Below are positions 38,394 to 49,330 of a stretch of DNA of 49,593 nt, piece after piece. Each line of letters begins with the position of its first letter. Position 1 is the first letter of the stretch. The notes beneath the pieces are model-generated. The model saw only the letters and a list, made by a program, of their open reading frames with translations. It ran no database searches and was not told the DNA's origin. The stretch is from Saccoglossus kowalevskii (lineage: Eukaryota > Hemichordata > Enteropneusta > Harrimaniidae). The translations under genes were made by a program, and so were the position numbers. The stretch lies in assembly GCF_000003605.2 (NCBI RefSeq), contig NW_003132863.1:1-49593 (forward strand), read 5' to 3'.

Positions 38394-39691
38394 CAGCCAA
38401 AACAAAGTCAGCTTGGACGTTCAGTTGCGAGACATGACAAAATAAACGCAGCGAGTGCTACATTTCGAAAATAAAAATACAAAACAAACGCGCCGGCCAC
38501 GCGCGTTGCAAATAAATAGAACGCGTTGTGAAACCAGCCACTCACGCAATATAATTATGCTCTTTTAAAACGCATTGTACATGTGGGAAATCGATGAGTG
38601 AACTCGAGCAAAATTATGCTAGTGCGAGAATTCGCTATATACCCAGCGGAGTACTTGCTAAAACATAGAGAAAATTTGTCATTTCAAAGGGCACCCCTTA
38701 CAAATAATTTTGTGAACATGACGTGCAAACAAGGATATAGCAAATTATCTTTTTTTCTGTAATATTCGTGTGTAATCAGTAATTATGAAAATAATTTATG
38801 GGTGCAATGAATTTTTCTTAATGTACATTTCTGATTTATCTTGTCAAAATCTTTTTTTTTTTTTCAGTTTTTTTTTCTCCCAAAAATCGAAATAATTTCA
38901 CAATGTCAAGAACCAAAAGTAGTGTTCAACATTGTAAAATGTTGACTTCATGACACAGCAAACTCATGACTGACCGGAGCCGTTGTCTTTGTTGAAAATT
39001 TGCCAATTCACCATAATTGTGGTTGTGAACTGTTTCACTGATTTTCCAAAAGATCATATGGATACTCAGTATTTAATTCATATTCACCCCAACCATAGAC
39101 CTTAATAGATATTTGAAGGTTTATGCCCCAACTAGTATTCGAATATTTTTTTGGAAATGTGAGACATTGTTCAAAAATCCTGGACAAGGATATGTCTGAT
39201 AACAATTAATAATACGCAATTCTCCATGCAGTACTAGAAATTATTGTTGATACTAATCACGTTTTTATCGGAAAGTTACTCGCACGTGTAGTAGACGAAC
39301 ATAATAGTACTGTCGCATGTCCTTCGTCTTAGCCACATAACCGCCGCAGTTCGCTTCATGTATGTAACATCGATTATTTAGTTTGATGATTGATAAACTT
39401 GTATTCACCGTTGCTTTCATGTTACGTTAATACGAACATGATTTAAACTTGTCTCTTCCGGTGTTTTTTTCTTAGCCGAAATATACAGAAATAGCACGTG
39501 CGTGTGCGTTTTCGTGAGTAAAAGAGGCAGGTGAGACTCCTTGCCGCAATGCGTTCTATTCATTTCCAGCGCGCGTGGTCGGCGTCTTTGATTGCGTTTA
39601 TTTTGTTGTTTTATTCTCGAAATGTATCACTGGCTGTGTTTATTTTGTCATGTCTCACAACTGAACGTCCAAGCTGACTTTGTTTTGGCTG
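38394..39691. mobile_element. Non-autonomous Tc1/mariner-like element with long inverted repeats, about 1.3 kb
   Basis: Starts CAGCCAAAACAAAGTCAGCT after TA and ends AGCTGACTTTGTTTTGGCTG before TA. The inverted arms extend about 150 bases (to about 38545 on the left and from about 39540 on the right) with moderate divergence, sharing TTGGACGTTCAGTTG, GAGACATGACAAAATAAAC and AATAGAACGC. No transposase frame is present in the interior, so it must have been moved in trans, or is an internally deleted or degenerate copy. Confidence 0.8.
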
Positions 39692-39769
39692 TATAATCAC
39701 CGCATGGACGTACGTGCAGTCGAGCGTCTGCTTCAGGATCACCTGATCTCATGTCAAAACACATGCGCA

Positions 39770-39830
39770 TTTAGGAACTTCCGGAATCGCATGTTTATGC
39801 TCATTGCAAAATGGCGGGTTGTCAGTATCT
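39770..39830 (+). promoter_or_regulatory. ETS plus YY1-type promoter-like module
   Basis: GGAACTTCCGGAATCG (about 39775) followed by GCAAAATGGCGGGTTG (about 39806). The ATG opens only a very short frame. The pairing echoes the one before the ORF at 38154. No transcript can be inferred. Confidence 0.25.
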
Positions 39831-40872
39831 GTGGTCAATCACGCCCAGCCGGATCACGTGATCTGACGCACAGTTCAGCGAAACTATACTGCTCGTTTTC
39901 CGTATCCCAGATTCAATGATTGTAGGACTAATTTGCATAGTTGCACGTGTTTGCGTATGACAACGAATATAGAATATCCCCATACTATTTCAACTACGCG
40001 TTGATATGCATTCAGTCGGTTTGAATACCACGCACGGAAACTACGAATAATTCGTTTTCACAAAATATAATCAAAAAATGCCTAAAAACAACAATTTAAA
40101 GCGCGGTGGTCGTCGCGCAGCGCGTGTTCGAATTTCAAGTAAATAAACAATGTATTTTACACGCGTTGTATACGTCGCTATGAGTCATATGTCGAACAGG
40201 GCGCGGCACGACAATTGCCGCCATTTAAATCCTCCGTGTTTTCAGCATGATTCCAAGAAGATGACAATGTCAGTACCGTCGCCCGCATTACCGATGCGAC
40301 AACTATGATTACACTCATCGTACGATCATAAATAAAATGTCCACGGTTATAATATGAAAACAGTGTACGCTGGTTTCAGAAATACGAACCAGTGTATTTG
40401 TCAATTCTAATTAATATTAATGAGTTAGTTCAACATTTTCCAAACAGCAAGCGCATCATTTTGAATAAGTGGGCGGACACGTTGCTGTTTTCCATGACGA
40501 CGGACGAGGCGCATATTGTTACACAAACTAATATTAGACCTTAGAATTGACAAAACCACGCGTTGATTCACGTAGAATTAGTACAGAAACTCTGTGTACA
40601 AACAGATGTAATATTCAACATAAATAAAATGATTACATGTGAGAAGCAATTTGGATAATATTTGTTAGCTTGTTCAAAGATATTGTTTGTTACTGTATCT
40701 GTATAAAAACACTAGGATACAATTTGTCGTACCAAAAGCACAAGTTAATGAAAACGCTTGCGCTTCAAATTATCTGTAAATCATCCGGGCGCATGTGTAC
40801 TAGCAACTTCACTATTATGAATACTTCTATGTTTATTGTCAGAACAGCACTGAGTAACATAGTTATAATATA

Positions 40873-41124
40873 GTTATTGCGCCCTCAGGCGCGATTATTT
40901 TCGCTTGGAATTTATTTTCGCTATTTTCGCTGAAGGGATGATTCCGTGAAAATAAAATCCAGCGAATATACTTTTTGTTCTATATTTTACATTAAACTTA
41001 TCAAAAATCAGTGAAAATAAATTCCATACAAAATGCCCAAAAAGCCTTTTCAATGAAAATTATTTCCAGCGAAAATAAAGTAGTTTGTGTCCACCTGAGC
41101 CGTTGTCGGCGAGGGCGCAATAAC
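40873..41124. mobile_element. TA-flanked MITE, family A (252 bp)
   Basis: Terminal inverted repeats GTTATTGCGCCCTC and GAGGGCGCAATAAC are perfect, with TA flanks. Inside are repeated GTGAAAATAAAATCCAGCGA and AGCGAAAATAA motifs in both orientations. Their order and spacing match the region at 4575-5095. Confidence 0.8.
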
Positions 41125-41476
41125 TATCGCTGACCATGTGTGGCTACAGTATAAACACACATGCATTCAACATTTTTAAAACGCTCCTCGTGAAATCACG
41201 CCCAATGACGTTCCGTTAAACTTACTGTGTGTGGAGAAATTAAAACATACTGAAAGGAAATTTGATTTGTTATGTCATTCTTAGCAAATGATATGGCACC
41301 AACACATGAAATATTGGGTATTTTGGCCAGAATCAAACGTTCGAAATACCAGAAATTCTATGGTTAGTCATATTTCCGAGAGTTGCCATATAAATTGTAG
41401 TTTTCTCTTATCGGGTATTTCCGGTAGTTCTTATTTACGTTACGATATCCGGGTACTCGGGAATGACTGACAGTTT
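41125..41476. other. Presumed 3' flank of the O-fucosyltransferase-like gene
   Basis: Between the MITE and the stop codon. It should hold the - strand 3' UTR, but I see no convincing AATAAA on that strand close to the stop. Confidence 0.35.
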
Positions 41477-41616
41477 TCATATAAGTTGTGGTCTTTTGTA
41501 CTCGGGTACTCCAGGCAGTTGTCGTATCAGATATGTACGTTTGTGGTTTATATTTCTCTCATTTACAACAAATTCCGACCAACTTGACATCCTGGCAGCT
41601 AAAAAGATCTCGGACC
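41477..41616 (-). CDS. O-fucosyltransferase-like exon D (C-terminus)
   Basis: The acceptor is GGATTATTTGCAG. The leading GG completes an Arg codon from exon C, and the frame ends in TGA at 41479-41477. It encodes SEIFLAARMSSWSEFVVNER and a short basic tail ending PQLI. The SSWSEFV block matches the family's C-terminal SSFS/SSWS motif. The tail has no KDEL-like ER-retention signal. Confidence 0.83.
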
Positions 41617-44600
41617 CTGCAAATAATCCACACGTGTGTTAATGTCACTTAGAATCTATGCGACGTTGTACTCGCTATGCTAATCCACTGGCGCCTAGAT
41701 ACGACGCTAGTAATACATATTATGGGATGTCTCGAGAAATAAAATACTCTGTGTTCATTGGCCAGTTTGAATTTGAATGGTACACGCGGGGAGGTATATA
41801 ACCACGTGATTTTAGATGATTGTGACAATGTATCGTAGCAAAGACTATAGTCTTTGATAGTAGGGAGGCAAATAGTGGGATGGCTTTCAAGTGAGAGGAA
41901 TGTCGCATATAATCTAGTCTAATTATAGTCTTCTAGTCTATTGCTATTTAAAAAAACGATAATTAATCAGCGGGAATGACTTATAACTTACTGTAACATA
42001 TTTCTTGCTCCACCAGTGACTTGAAATAGTAATCTTTCATAATACCCGTGTTGTCTTTATTCACAGGGAGGTCCCTCAATGAGAACACCTTCTCACTTGG
42101 TAATACTTTAGAAAAATGGTCCAATATTGACTGATGGATAACGTAAAATTAATACAACGTAATTTTATTTGTTTATTTGATTATGTTATATTTTCAATGT
42201 ACGCAAATATGTAATGCGTATATACAATGAATATATTAATAAGTCATAAAACAACAATTGCGTTAAACTTGTTCTTAAATGCATGACAATAGCAACACAT
42301 GTTGTTCTGTGTATCTTACCATGTTGTAGACTGACAGACTGACAGACAGATGGTAACTGTATTGTTTTCCAATGGAAGGATTGGTTTAACATTAGTTAGC
42401 TGGGAAGTGGTGTTTATATATTAAGAAAAATCATAATATCAAATTTGTTTAAAATGAAAAGTTATTGGGTGCGATATGTGCTGTTACAACTTGCCATTAA
42501 TATTTACTTGACAAAATACAAATATTAACAGCCACAATTTGTTGATTACCAAAACGCCACATCATTTAGGCGAACAACTATCATGGCTTTGGCTAAACAT
42601 TTTCTACTTGCAATTGGTAATCCGTTGAAAGTGTTATTTATTGACCAAATTGTTGGCAGCGTCACGGGTGGTGCCCATTATTACCCTGATCAGTTAAAAT
42701 TATTTGTAAAACCTGGTCAGCTGTCGTACCCTGACGCATATTATAGGTCAATACAAGATTTCCACTTACACCTGTGAAGGCTGTGGATATAAAGTCACTT
42801 GACCCATAGAGTGATAACCATTGTACCATGTTGTATCCCGTATAATTATGTTATTGTGTAGAGAAAATGGAATTCTTTCTTACCAAAGACCATTCAGGGC
42901 AGCTGATATATAAGCAGGATATATTTCTTTGTTTCATTAATTTTGCCACTGCCTGGGTGATGTTTGGTACAACTTCAGACAACTGTGATTTAACTTTATT
43001 GCACTTGTTTGCGTCACGTTGAAAATAACATCTAAAACAAAAACATAATATAACGTGTACGTTACAAGCACTTCGCATTTTATTTTTTAACTAATAACTT
43101 GCACGTTACAAGCACTTCGCATTTTATTTTTTTAACTAATAACTTGCACGTTACAAGCATTTCGCATTTTATTTTGAACTAATAACTTGCACGTTACAAG
43201 CACTTCGCATTATATTTTTTAATTAATAACTTGCACGTTACAAGCACTTCGCATTTTATTTGTTTAACTAATAATTTGTACGTTACAAGCACTTCGCATT
43301 TTATTTTTAACTAATAACTTGCACGTTACAAGCACTTCGCATTTTATTTTTAACTAATAACTTGCACGTTACAAGCACTTCGCATTTTATTTTTTAACTA
43401 ATAATTTGTATGTTACAAGCACTTCGCATTTTATTTACTAATAACTTGCACGTTACAAGCACTTCGCATTTTATTTTTTAACTAATAATTTGTATGTTAC
43501 AAGCACTTCGCATTTTATTTACTAATAACCTGCACGTTACAAGCACTTCGCATTTTATTTTTTTAACTAATAACCTGCACGTTACAAGCACTTCGCATTT
43601 TATTTTATTTACTAATAACTTGCACGTTACAAGCACTTCGCATTTCATTTTTTAACTAATAACCTGCACGTTACAAGCACTTCGCATTTTATTTTTTAAC
43701 TAATAACCTGCACGTTACAAGCACTTCGCATTTTATTTTTTAACTAATAACCTGCACGTTACAAGCACTTCGCATTTTATTTTTTAACTAATAACCTGCA
43801 CGTTACAAGCACTTCGCATTTTATTTTTTAACTAATAACTTGCACGTTACAAGCACTTCGCATTTTATTTTTTACCTAATAATTTGTATCTTACAAGCAC
43901 TTCGCATTTTATTTTTTACCTAATAATTTGTATCTTACAAGCACTTCGCATTCATTTTATTTACCCATAACTTGTACGTTACAAGCACTTCGCATTTTAT
44001 TTTTTAACTAATAACTTGCACGTTACAAGCACTTCGCATTTTATTTTATTTACTAATAACTTGCACGTTACAAGCACTTCGCATTTTATTTTTTAACGGC
44101 AGGAACGAGAACTCCAGGACAATGCCAACATAAAATCGCGCCCTCTGTCGGTATATAACGCATAGATTGTGTTTTTTCGACTCGTTGTATGTTTTGTTTT
44201 CGAATAATTCTTGCTGTTATCATAGATTACTTCAATATTTCACAGTTACCCATACGCAGTTGAGAGATTGGTCACGTAACAGCGCGCACTGGGAAGACGT
44301 CAGTTATCATTCTACCTTAATATCTGACCACCAATCTTCAACCTGTCACATGACTTATGGCTTCTAATGATATTTCGTGATTGCAATCACAACATGAACG
44401 TCATATGACTTTAGTGTGACTAAAAGTGTTAAAAACGGTATTTTCAGTAGTTAGAACAGTCAAAAACGACAGTAGCAAAATTGGTCGTCATGTAATCCCT
44501 TAGACAAACTTACAATAACGTGTTCGCCTATATCTACGCATTCAGGTGATATATAGGCTGTTAAAGTAAAATGCTTATTGACTTTTAGAGAATTTCTGAA

Positions 44601-46911
44601 TCACACATATTTTTTTAGCTCGCGTTCCTCTGTTTTTACCTTAAATATGGGACTCTAACCATATATTTATATAGAATACCACATGAAAATACGCTATACA
44701 CTGATAATCGTAATCTCCCAGCTGTGCATAATCCCAGTTTCGTATCAACAGATTGATCTATTATTGAATTGAAAGTTCAAATGCCATATAAACTGACACG
44801 TGCATATTAGTGTTTGGCGTTTTACTGTATTTACCCAATAAGTTAATTAGTCATGGCAATGTATTGATGCGATACATACGACATTTCTGCTTACGTGTTA
44901 CGTCAGTGGAACGAGGCGATACTTAAGATATTTTTGTTGATTCACAATAATAATGCGCAGGCATTTATACGTCCAGATAACTGCCCATAAGCACTTTACA
45001 TTATTATCCCTGGTCACTGGGTCTTATGAAACAATCCTTAAACTATCTCCAACAACCTGAGCAGCTCAAGCCGTATCAGAGCCAAGCACATACATATCAG
45101 TCTTTACCCTACCGTGATATCGAGTTACTCCTGGGTGGAGACAAGCACATGAGTAAAATGCCTTGCCCAAGAACACAAACAATTTTAAATCGGTGATATT
45201 CGACTCAACAATCCTCTGAATCTGAGTTCAAAATCCTTGCCATTATACCCTACCCGGCTAACGCATGGGACCGATACTTACGACTTGTTACGTTACTGTA
45301 TTGAGAGAAGCGATACTTGCAGTATTCTTTATTACGCCCATATATTTGTCCAATATTACTTGCTGAATACGCCACTGTACTACAGTTGATACGACAACGT
45401 ATTATTCAATATTACTTGTTACGCCAACGTATTGGTCCGATGCGCCACTGTATTGATGCGATACTTACAACCTAACTTTCGCCTTGCTACGATAACGTAC
45501 TAGTTTGATATTACTTATTACGCCCACGTATTGGTCCGATACTACTTGTTTAATACGCCACTGTATTGGAGTGATACTTACAACCTAACTTTCGCTTTGT
45601 TACGATATCGTACTAGTTCGATATTACTTATTACGCCCACGTATTGGTCCGATACTACTTGTTTAATACGCCACTGTATTGGAGTGATACTTACAACCTA
45701 ACTTTCGCTTTGTTACGATAACGTACTAGTTCGATATTACTTGTTACGCGAACGTCACTGTATTGATGCGATACTCACGGTATTACGTTTGACTTGTTAC
45801 ACTAACATATTGATTCGATATTACTTGTTACACCAAATTATTGATGCGATATCACTTATTACGTTAACGTAATGGTCTGATACTCCACAGTAATGGTCAG
45901 ATATTACTTGTTACGCCAACGTAATGGTTCTCTACGCCATAGTATTGATGCGATACTCACGGTATTACGTTTGACTTGTTACACTAACATATTGATCCGA
46001 TATTATTTGTTACGCCAACGTAATGGTTCTCTACGCCATAGTATTGATGCGATACTTACGGCATTAATTCTGACTGTTACGCAAACGTATTGGTCCGATA
46101 TTATTGTACACGCTAATGTATTAGCGCTATATACTTACGGCATTTCTGCTGATTTGTTACGCCAATGCATCGCCAGGTAAGGCTTGCCACCACAGAAACC
46201 AGTTAAAAGACGGTCAGTGACATTTCTCACATTAGCGGACCTTCTCAAGTGTGTTCTTACTTTATCCAACATTTCTTCCGTGTTATTTACTTGAAGTCGT
46301 GATCTTGATGATTGATATATTCCAAGACACGGTGCATGGTTCACAATCTCTTCTAGTCTATGAATATCGACTTTTTTCATCATGATGACGTCATCATTGT
46401 CCGGAAGTCTAATCTCTAATTCTGAATCAAATAACTTCTCTTTTGATCGTTGATATGCCGACAAATTCCACGTTACTACTTTAGTCTCCTTTGAAGTACA
46501 TTTCTCCCTGAATTCATCAACTGTTGCTAATGGTAACAGCTCGTTCAAGATTTTCACATCAAATGTGTCATTGAATTGTCTCATATGTTCAGTGCTGTAT
46601 CCACGAACATGTCCTCCATGAAGAAAAAATGGTGTCATCACCAGAGTACGATTTGACAATAGAGCCATAACTATCACTTTCTCCATCGCCAAGTACTGGT
46701 TGTTCTGGCCGCCGGAATCACTTCGTTGTATCCCAAGCAGGAACGGCGCTGTGATATTAGCTACATTGGTAATCGACTGCCCCCTCACTCTGGTTGAGTA
46801 TGACCCATTCAACGCTGTATTTTCAACCTTTTTTGTTTTCTTAGTATGTCCAATTAATGTTGGTGATTTATTCATCGAAACCATATTCAGTTCTACGTTG
46901 TACTTTTTATG
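41477..46911 (-). CDS. GDP-fucose protein O-fucosyltransferase-like protein, four visible exons
   Basis: Predicted secretory-pathway glycosyltransferase of the O-FucT fold (POFUT1/GT65-like), which would move fucose from GDP-fucose to Ser/Thr of a folded domain. Exons on the - strand are 46911-46139, 43031-42884, 42130-41992 and 41616-41477, with phases 2, 0, 1. From the ATG at 46884 they join into 390 aa ending in TGA. Landmarks: nucleotide-sugar loop GGQNNQ (58-63) then LLSNRTLV; FNDTFDV (104-110); YLAMHWRNKSAE (236-247), where Arg242 sits where the family has its catalytic HxR arginine; NISCLYISCPEW (285-296); SLVEQEICYRSEIFLAARMSSWSEFV (336-361). There are at least ten N-glycosylation sequons, fitting a lumenal protein. 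No signal anchor is visible, and an acceptor-like CAG at 46914-46912 precedes an open frame, so a 5' exon is probably missing from this model. It is too divergent to name POFUT1 or POFUT2 with confidence. Confidence 0.85.
41992..42130 (-). CDS. O-fucosyltransferase-like exon C
   Basis: The acceptor is TTATCCATCAG and the donor TGTTACA|GTAAGT. It encodes 46 aa, SILDHFSKVLPSEK through KDYYFKSLVEQEICY, with phase 1 at the end. SLVEQEICYR is a clear C-terminal block of the O-fucosyltransferase family (helix before the GDP-binding SSxS turn). The acceptor's pyrimidine tract is weak, but phase and alignment fit. Confidence 0.82.
42884..43031 (-). CDS. O-fucosyltransferase-like exon B
   Basis: The acceptor is TATGTTTTTGTTTTAG and the donor TCTTTG|GTAAGA. 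The single leading A completes a Pro codon with CC from the previous exon. It encodes CYFQRDANKCNKV through SCPEWSL (49 aa) with two sequons and a hydrophobic strand SCLYISCPEW typical of the nucleotide-binding half. A 44-bp minisatellite begins only about 20 bases upstream of its acceptor. Confidence 0.85.
43053..44096. repeat. Minisatellite, 44-bp unit, about 24 copies
   Basis: The unit contains GCACGTTACAAGCACTTCGC followed by ATTTTATTTTTTAACTAATAA. Variation is confined mostly to the T-tract length and the start of the unit (CTTGCACG, CCTGCACG, TTTGTATG, TTTGTATC), whereas TTACAAGCACTTCGCATT is almost invariant. It lies wholly in the intron between exons A and B of the O-fucosyltransferase-like gene and ends about 20 bases from exon B's acceptor. 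Confidence 0.95.
44947..45275 (-). mobile_element. tRNA-derived SINE with TTCTTGGGCAAGGCATTTTA core
   Basis: On the - strand: head GCCGGGTAGGGTATAATGGC and a degenerate B-box (GTTGAGTCGAATATC), then the widely shared invertebrate SINE block TTCTTGGGCAAGGCATTTTA (about 45175-45156). The 3' end is TGTAAAGTGCTT..TATAAATGC..ATTATTATTG. It lies in the first visible intron of the O-fucosyltransferase-like gene, same strand, next to a satellite array. No clear target duplication was found. Confidence 0.75.
45270..46135. repeat. Degenerate satellite with TTGTTACGCCAACGTATTGG motif
   Basis: Loosely repeated pieces of TTACGCCAACGTATTGGTCC, GCCACTGTATTGATGCGATA and CTTACGGCATT. A clear 113-bp higher-order unit recurs, with ATACTTAC at 45461, 45574 and 45687; a second block repeats around 45740-46060. 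It runs directly into exon A's splice donor. The frame at 45893 is an array translation. Confidence 0.85.
46139..46911 (-). CDS. O-fucosyltransferase-like exon A (largest, N-terminal half)
   Basis: Open from the acceptor TTGATTTCAG (AG at 46913-46912) to the donor ATGCC|GTAAGT, phase 2. The first in-frame ATG is 46884. Upstream in-frame residues HKKYNVELN would be coding if an upstream exon joins here. It carries GGQNNQ, FNDTFDV and the HWRN motif. If unspliced it would stop two bases past the donor (CCG TAA). Confidence 0.87.
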
Positions 46912-49169
46912 CTGAAATCAATGTTCACAGGTTTAGTACAGAGCTGTGTTGGTGGTGGTCACGTGGGGGAGGGGTATTCATCCAGTTTGTCAGACAGGGT
47001 AGAACAATATTGTCGCTAGGGTAGGACAAAACTAACGCTTTGTTATAATTGAACAAGAAGTGAATAATTTGTATGAAAGGAAGAGAATGTCACGAAATCA
47101 AATACAAGTATTCAACTTGAAAATGGTAATGTAACTATCCACCCACATAAAAATGGTGCCGGCCAAAGTGAATGCAAACGTAATAGGCTGAACGCTGCTA
47201 CCAAAATTTTACCTTGTTGCACACTCCCGGTTTTGACAAAAGCTATCGATATTGTTATACCTTCTCTGCAATTTTACCTGAAAACTGTCGACAAAGAAAT
47301 TTCTTACGTGAAATTTAAAGAGATTATTTTGCAGAATTTGGTTTTAAAGAGAAACCGACAAACCTATCTTAATCCATGTCAGGTGGAAATGAACGAATTA
47401 ATTTACTGAATTTACTGTGTGAACTTTTAACAAAAATACGACCGTCAAAAACCGAACACCGAACTAAATTGCGAACCAATCACTAAATTCTCATATGAAA
47501 CAAAAATAAAATTGATATTGTGGTATGTACAAATTTTTCATTAAGATCAAAAACCGAATCTCTTAAATCACGTGATCACAGTTATATTATGCTGATAACA
47601 TATCTGTTGACTACTGGCAATGTTTTAACACCAGATTTTAATCTTGCGGTAACACGGTGATGTTCTGAAAAATTATGCCTTGATAAAACCAATGAACGGT
47701 TGTCAGGGAGAACGCCACATTAAAACTCATTAATGACAAATATGTAAATGAAGAAGGTTCAGTTCAGTCTGTATCTCATTCGTCGATGTATTTAAAAGTC
47801 AAGAATTACATTCTCCGAGTGTACACATTGACAAGTAATGGAAAAAGAGATATTACAATGTTGTGTCGTTGGTGGCGCTGTTTCCATGTCTACGCAGACA
47901 GCAGAACTAGTTTTTCTAAAGAGATCACCTGACGAGCACAATGACCAAAAAAGTACCGAACTAAAGCTTGGTAACCTCTCAGCTTGTACTCCTTGATCTG
48001 CACAACAGTCAAAATCGCCATCTTATGAGACCCATATCTTGCGCATGCATAGCGCGACGACCACCACCCTTTAAGTTTCTTATATATCTAAAACTTGTTT
48101 TTCATTCAATTCAATTAAAAAAAATCATAGGAATAATACAGTGTGTCAAATTTTTAAAAAAGCCTTTGAAAATGGTCGGACGCAAGCAATGAATAGATTT
48201 GTTTAGTGAAATGCAAACGCCGTCCGGTGCCAGGCATCAGTTACGAAATTTGTCGAGATTTTCTGTGATGATATTCCAATATTTTATGCAACCACCCAGT
48301 AAGCCAAAACTCTAATGCATTCTACTGACAAACACTAGTAATACCGACCAGAAACCTAATAATATATTTCTATGGTATCCCACGCAGTTTGATCACATGG
48401 GGGTCAATAAACTCACTTTTTAGACATCCACTACACGAAGCCTTTTTTGCAGATTATTTTTATCCTATAACGATCTATAACGTTTTCGACTCCAAAATCG
48501 ATTGGTTTTTATTGCATTTTCAACGAGTTCGCCTGTTTGTTCTTCCATTGACGTAGGGAAATTTGGACAATTGCGAATAGAAAAACATGCAAGTCTGGTG
48601 TTGTACAATGTGTCACGTGTCAACGCGTTTTATTTTATTTTATTTTTCTTTCGGATGTCGATGCTTTCATTTCGGGTTCACAGCGTTTTACCAATAAAGC
48701 GTAAATAAAATATAAAACATGGCAACATTATAATGCGTCGATCGATGGATAAAGAAAATCCTGAACACGGTGAAACATCACGTTTTCCTTCTATCGTCAC
48801 AATTGAAGTAAAATGAAAAAAAAAAAGATCGTGCGATTACCACGGATTAGTAAATATGGATTTATATTTGCATGCTAACAAATATCGAATTTTTTTAGTT
48901 AGAAAAGTGTATTAATATTGCATTAACATACAATAACCCACTCTCATTATCTCTATATATATGATATTTTTAATAATATTTTAAACTTATAATTGTTATA
49001 TATCAGTGTTATCTACGGATACAGTAGGCAGTAGAATGAGGTAATTTTTAGCCACGGCGTCTAATTTAGCATGTAATTAAGGAATAACCACCCCAGGAAC
49101 CAGTATGCCACTATATTGTGATCAATTGCACAACACACTGAGTACACACAAGCAATATGCATAATTAAA
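46912..49169. other. Upstream region of the O-fucosyltransferase-like gene
   Basis: No recognisable exon on either strand. A small 5' exon with a signal anchor is expected for the - strand gene but could not be identified. Frames at 47968 and 48502 look like chance. Confidence 0.4.
48016..48024 (-). promoter_or_regulatory. YY1-type box upstream of the O-fucosyltransferase-like gene
   Basis: AAGATGGCG on the - strand, about 1.1 kb upstream of exon A. Its ATG opens a 43-codon frame (MAILTVVQIKEYK at the start) with no evident signal anchor. It is a candidate transcription start region for the - strand gene, on weak evidence. Confidence 0.25.
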
Positions 49170-49330
49170 ACAGTCTGGCCAATCAGAACAGCGTATAAAG
49201 GTATGCTACTCTTTAGCGCATCAAGAGGTGACTATTTCGTGTCAAAATCTGTCTACACTTAATCGCATTAGTCATCAGAACGTGAAGTTTTCTTCATCTC
49301 ATTGTCATTTTTTGTTGTTGTGAAAAATGG
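49170..49330 (+). promoter_or_regulatory. CCAAT-TATA promoter-like block
   Basis: GGCCAATCAGAA (about 49178) is followed closely by GTATAAAGG (about 49193), the tight CCAAT-TATA spacing known from histone promoters. The first ATG (49327) opens only 17 codons (MVKIMCMKCHSAVTVFP), which is not a histone. It could drive a short first exon continuing beyond the window, or be fortuitous. Confidence 0.35.

Noticed and set aside
42583-42777. 64-codon + strand frame within the O-fucosyltransferase-like gene
   Set aside because: It lies in the intron between exons B and C on the opposite strand and matches nothing I recognise.
45893-46180. 95-codon frame with a repeated RYYLLRQRNGSLRHSIDAIL string
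   Set aside because: It is a reading of the degenerate satellite antisense to exon A of the - strand gene.
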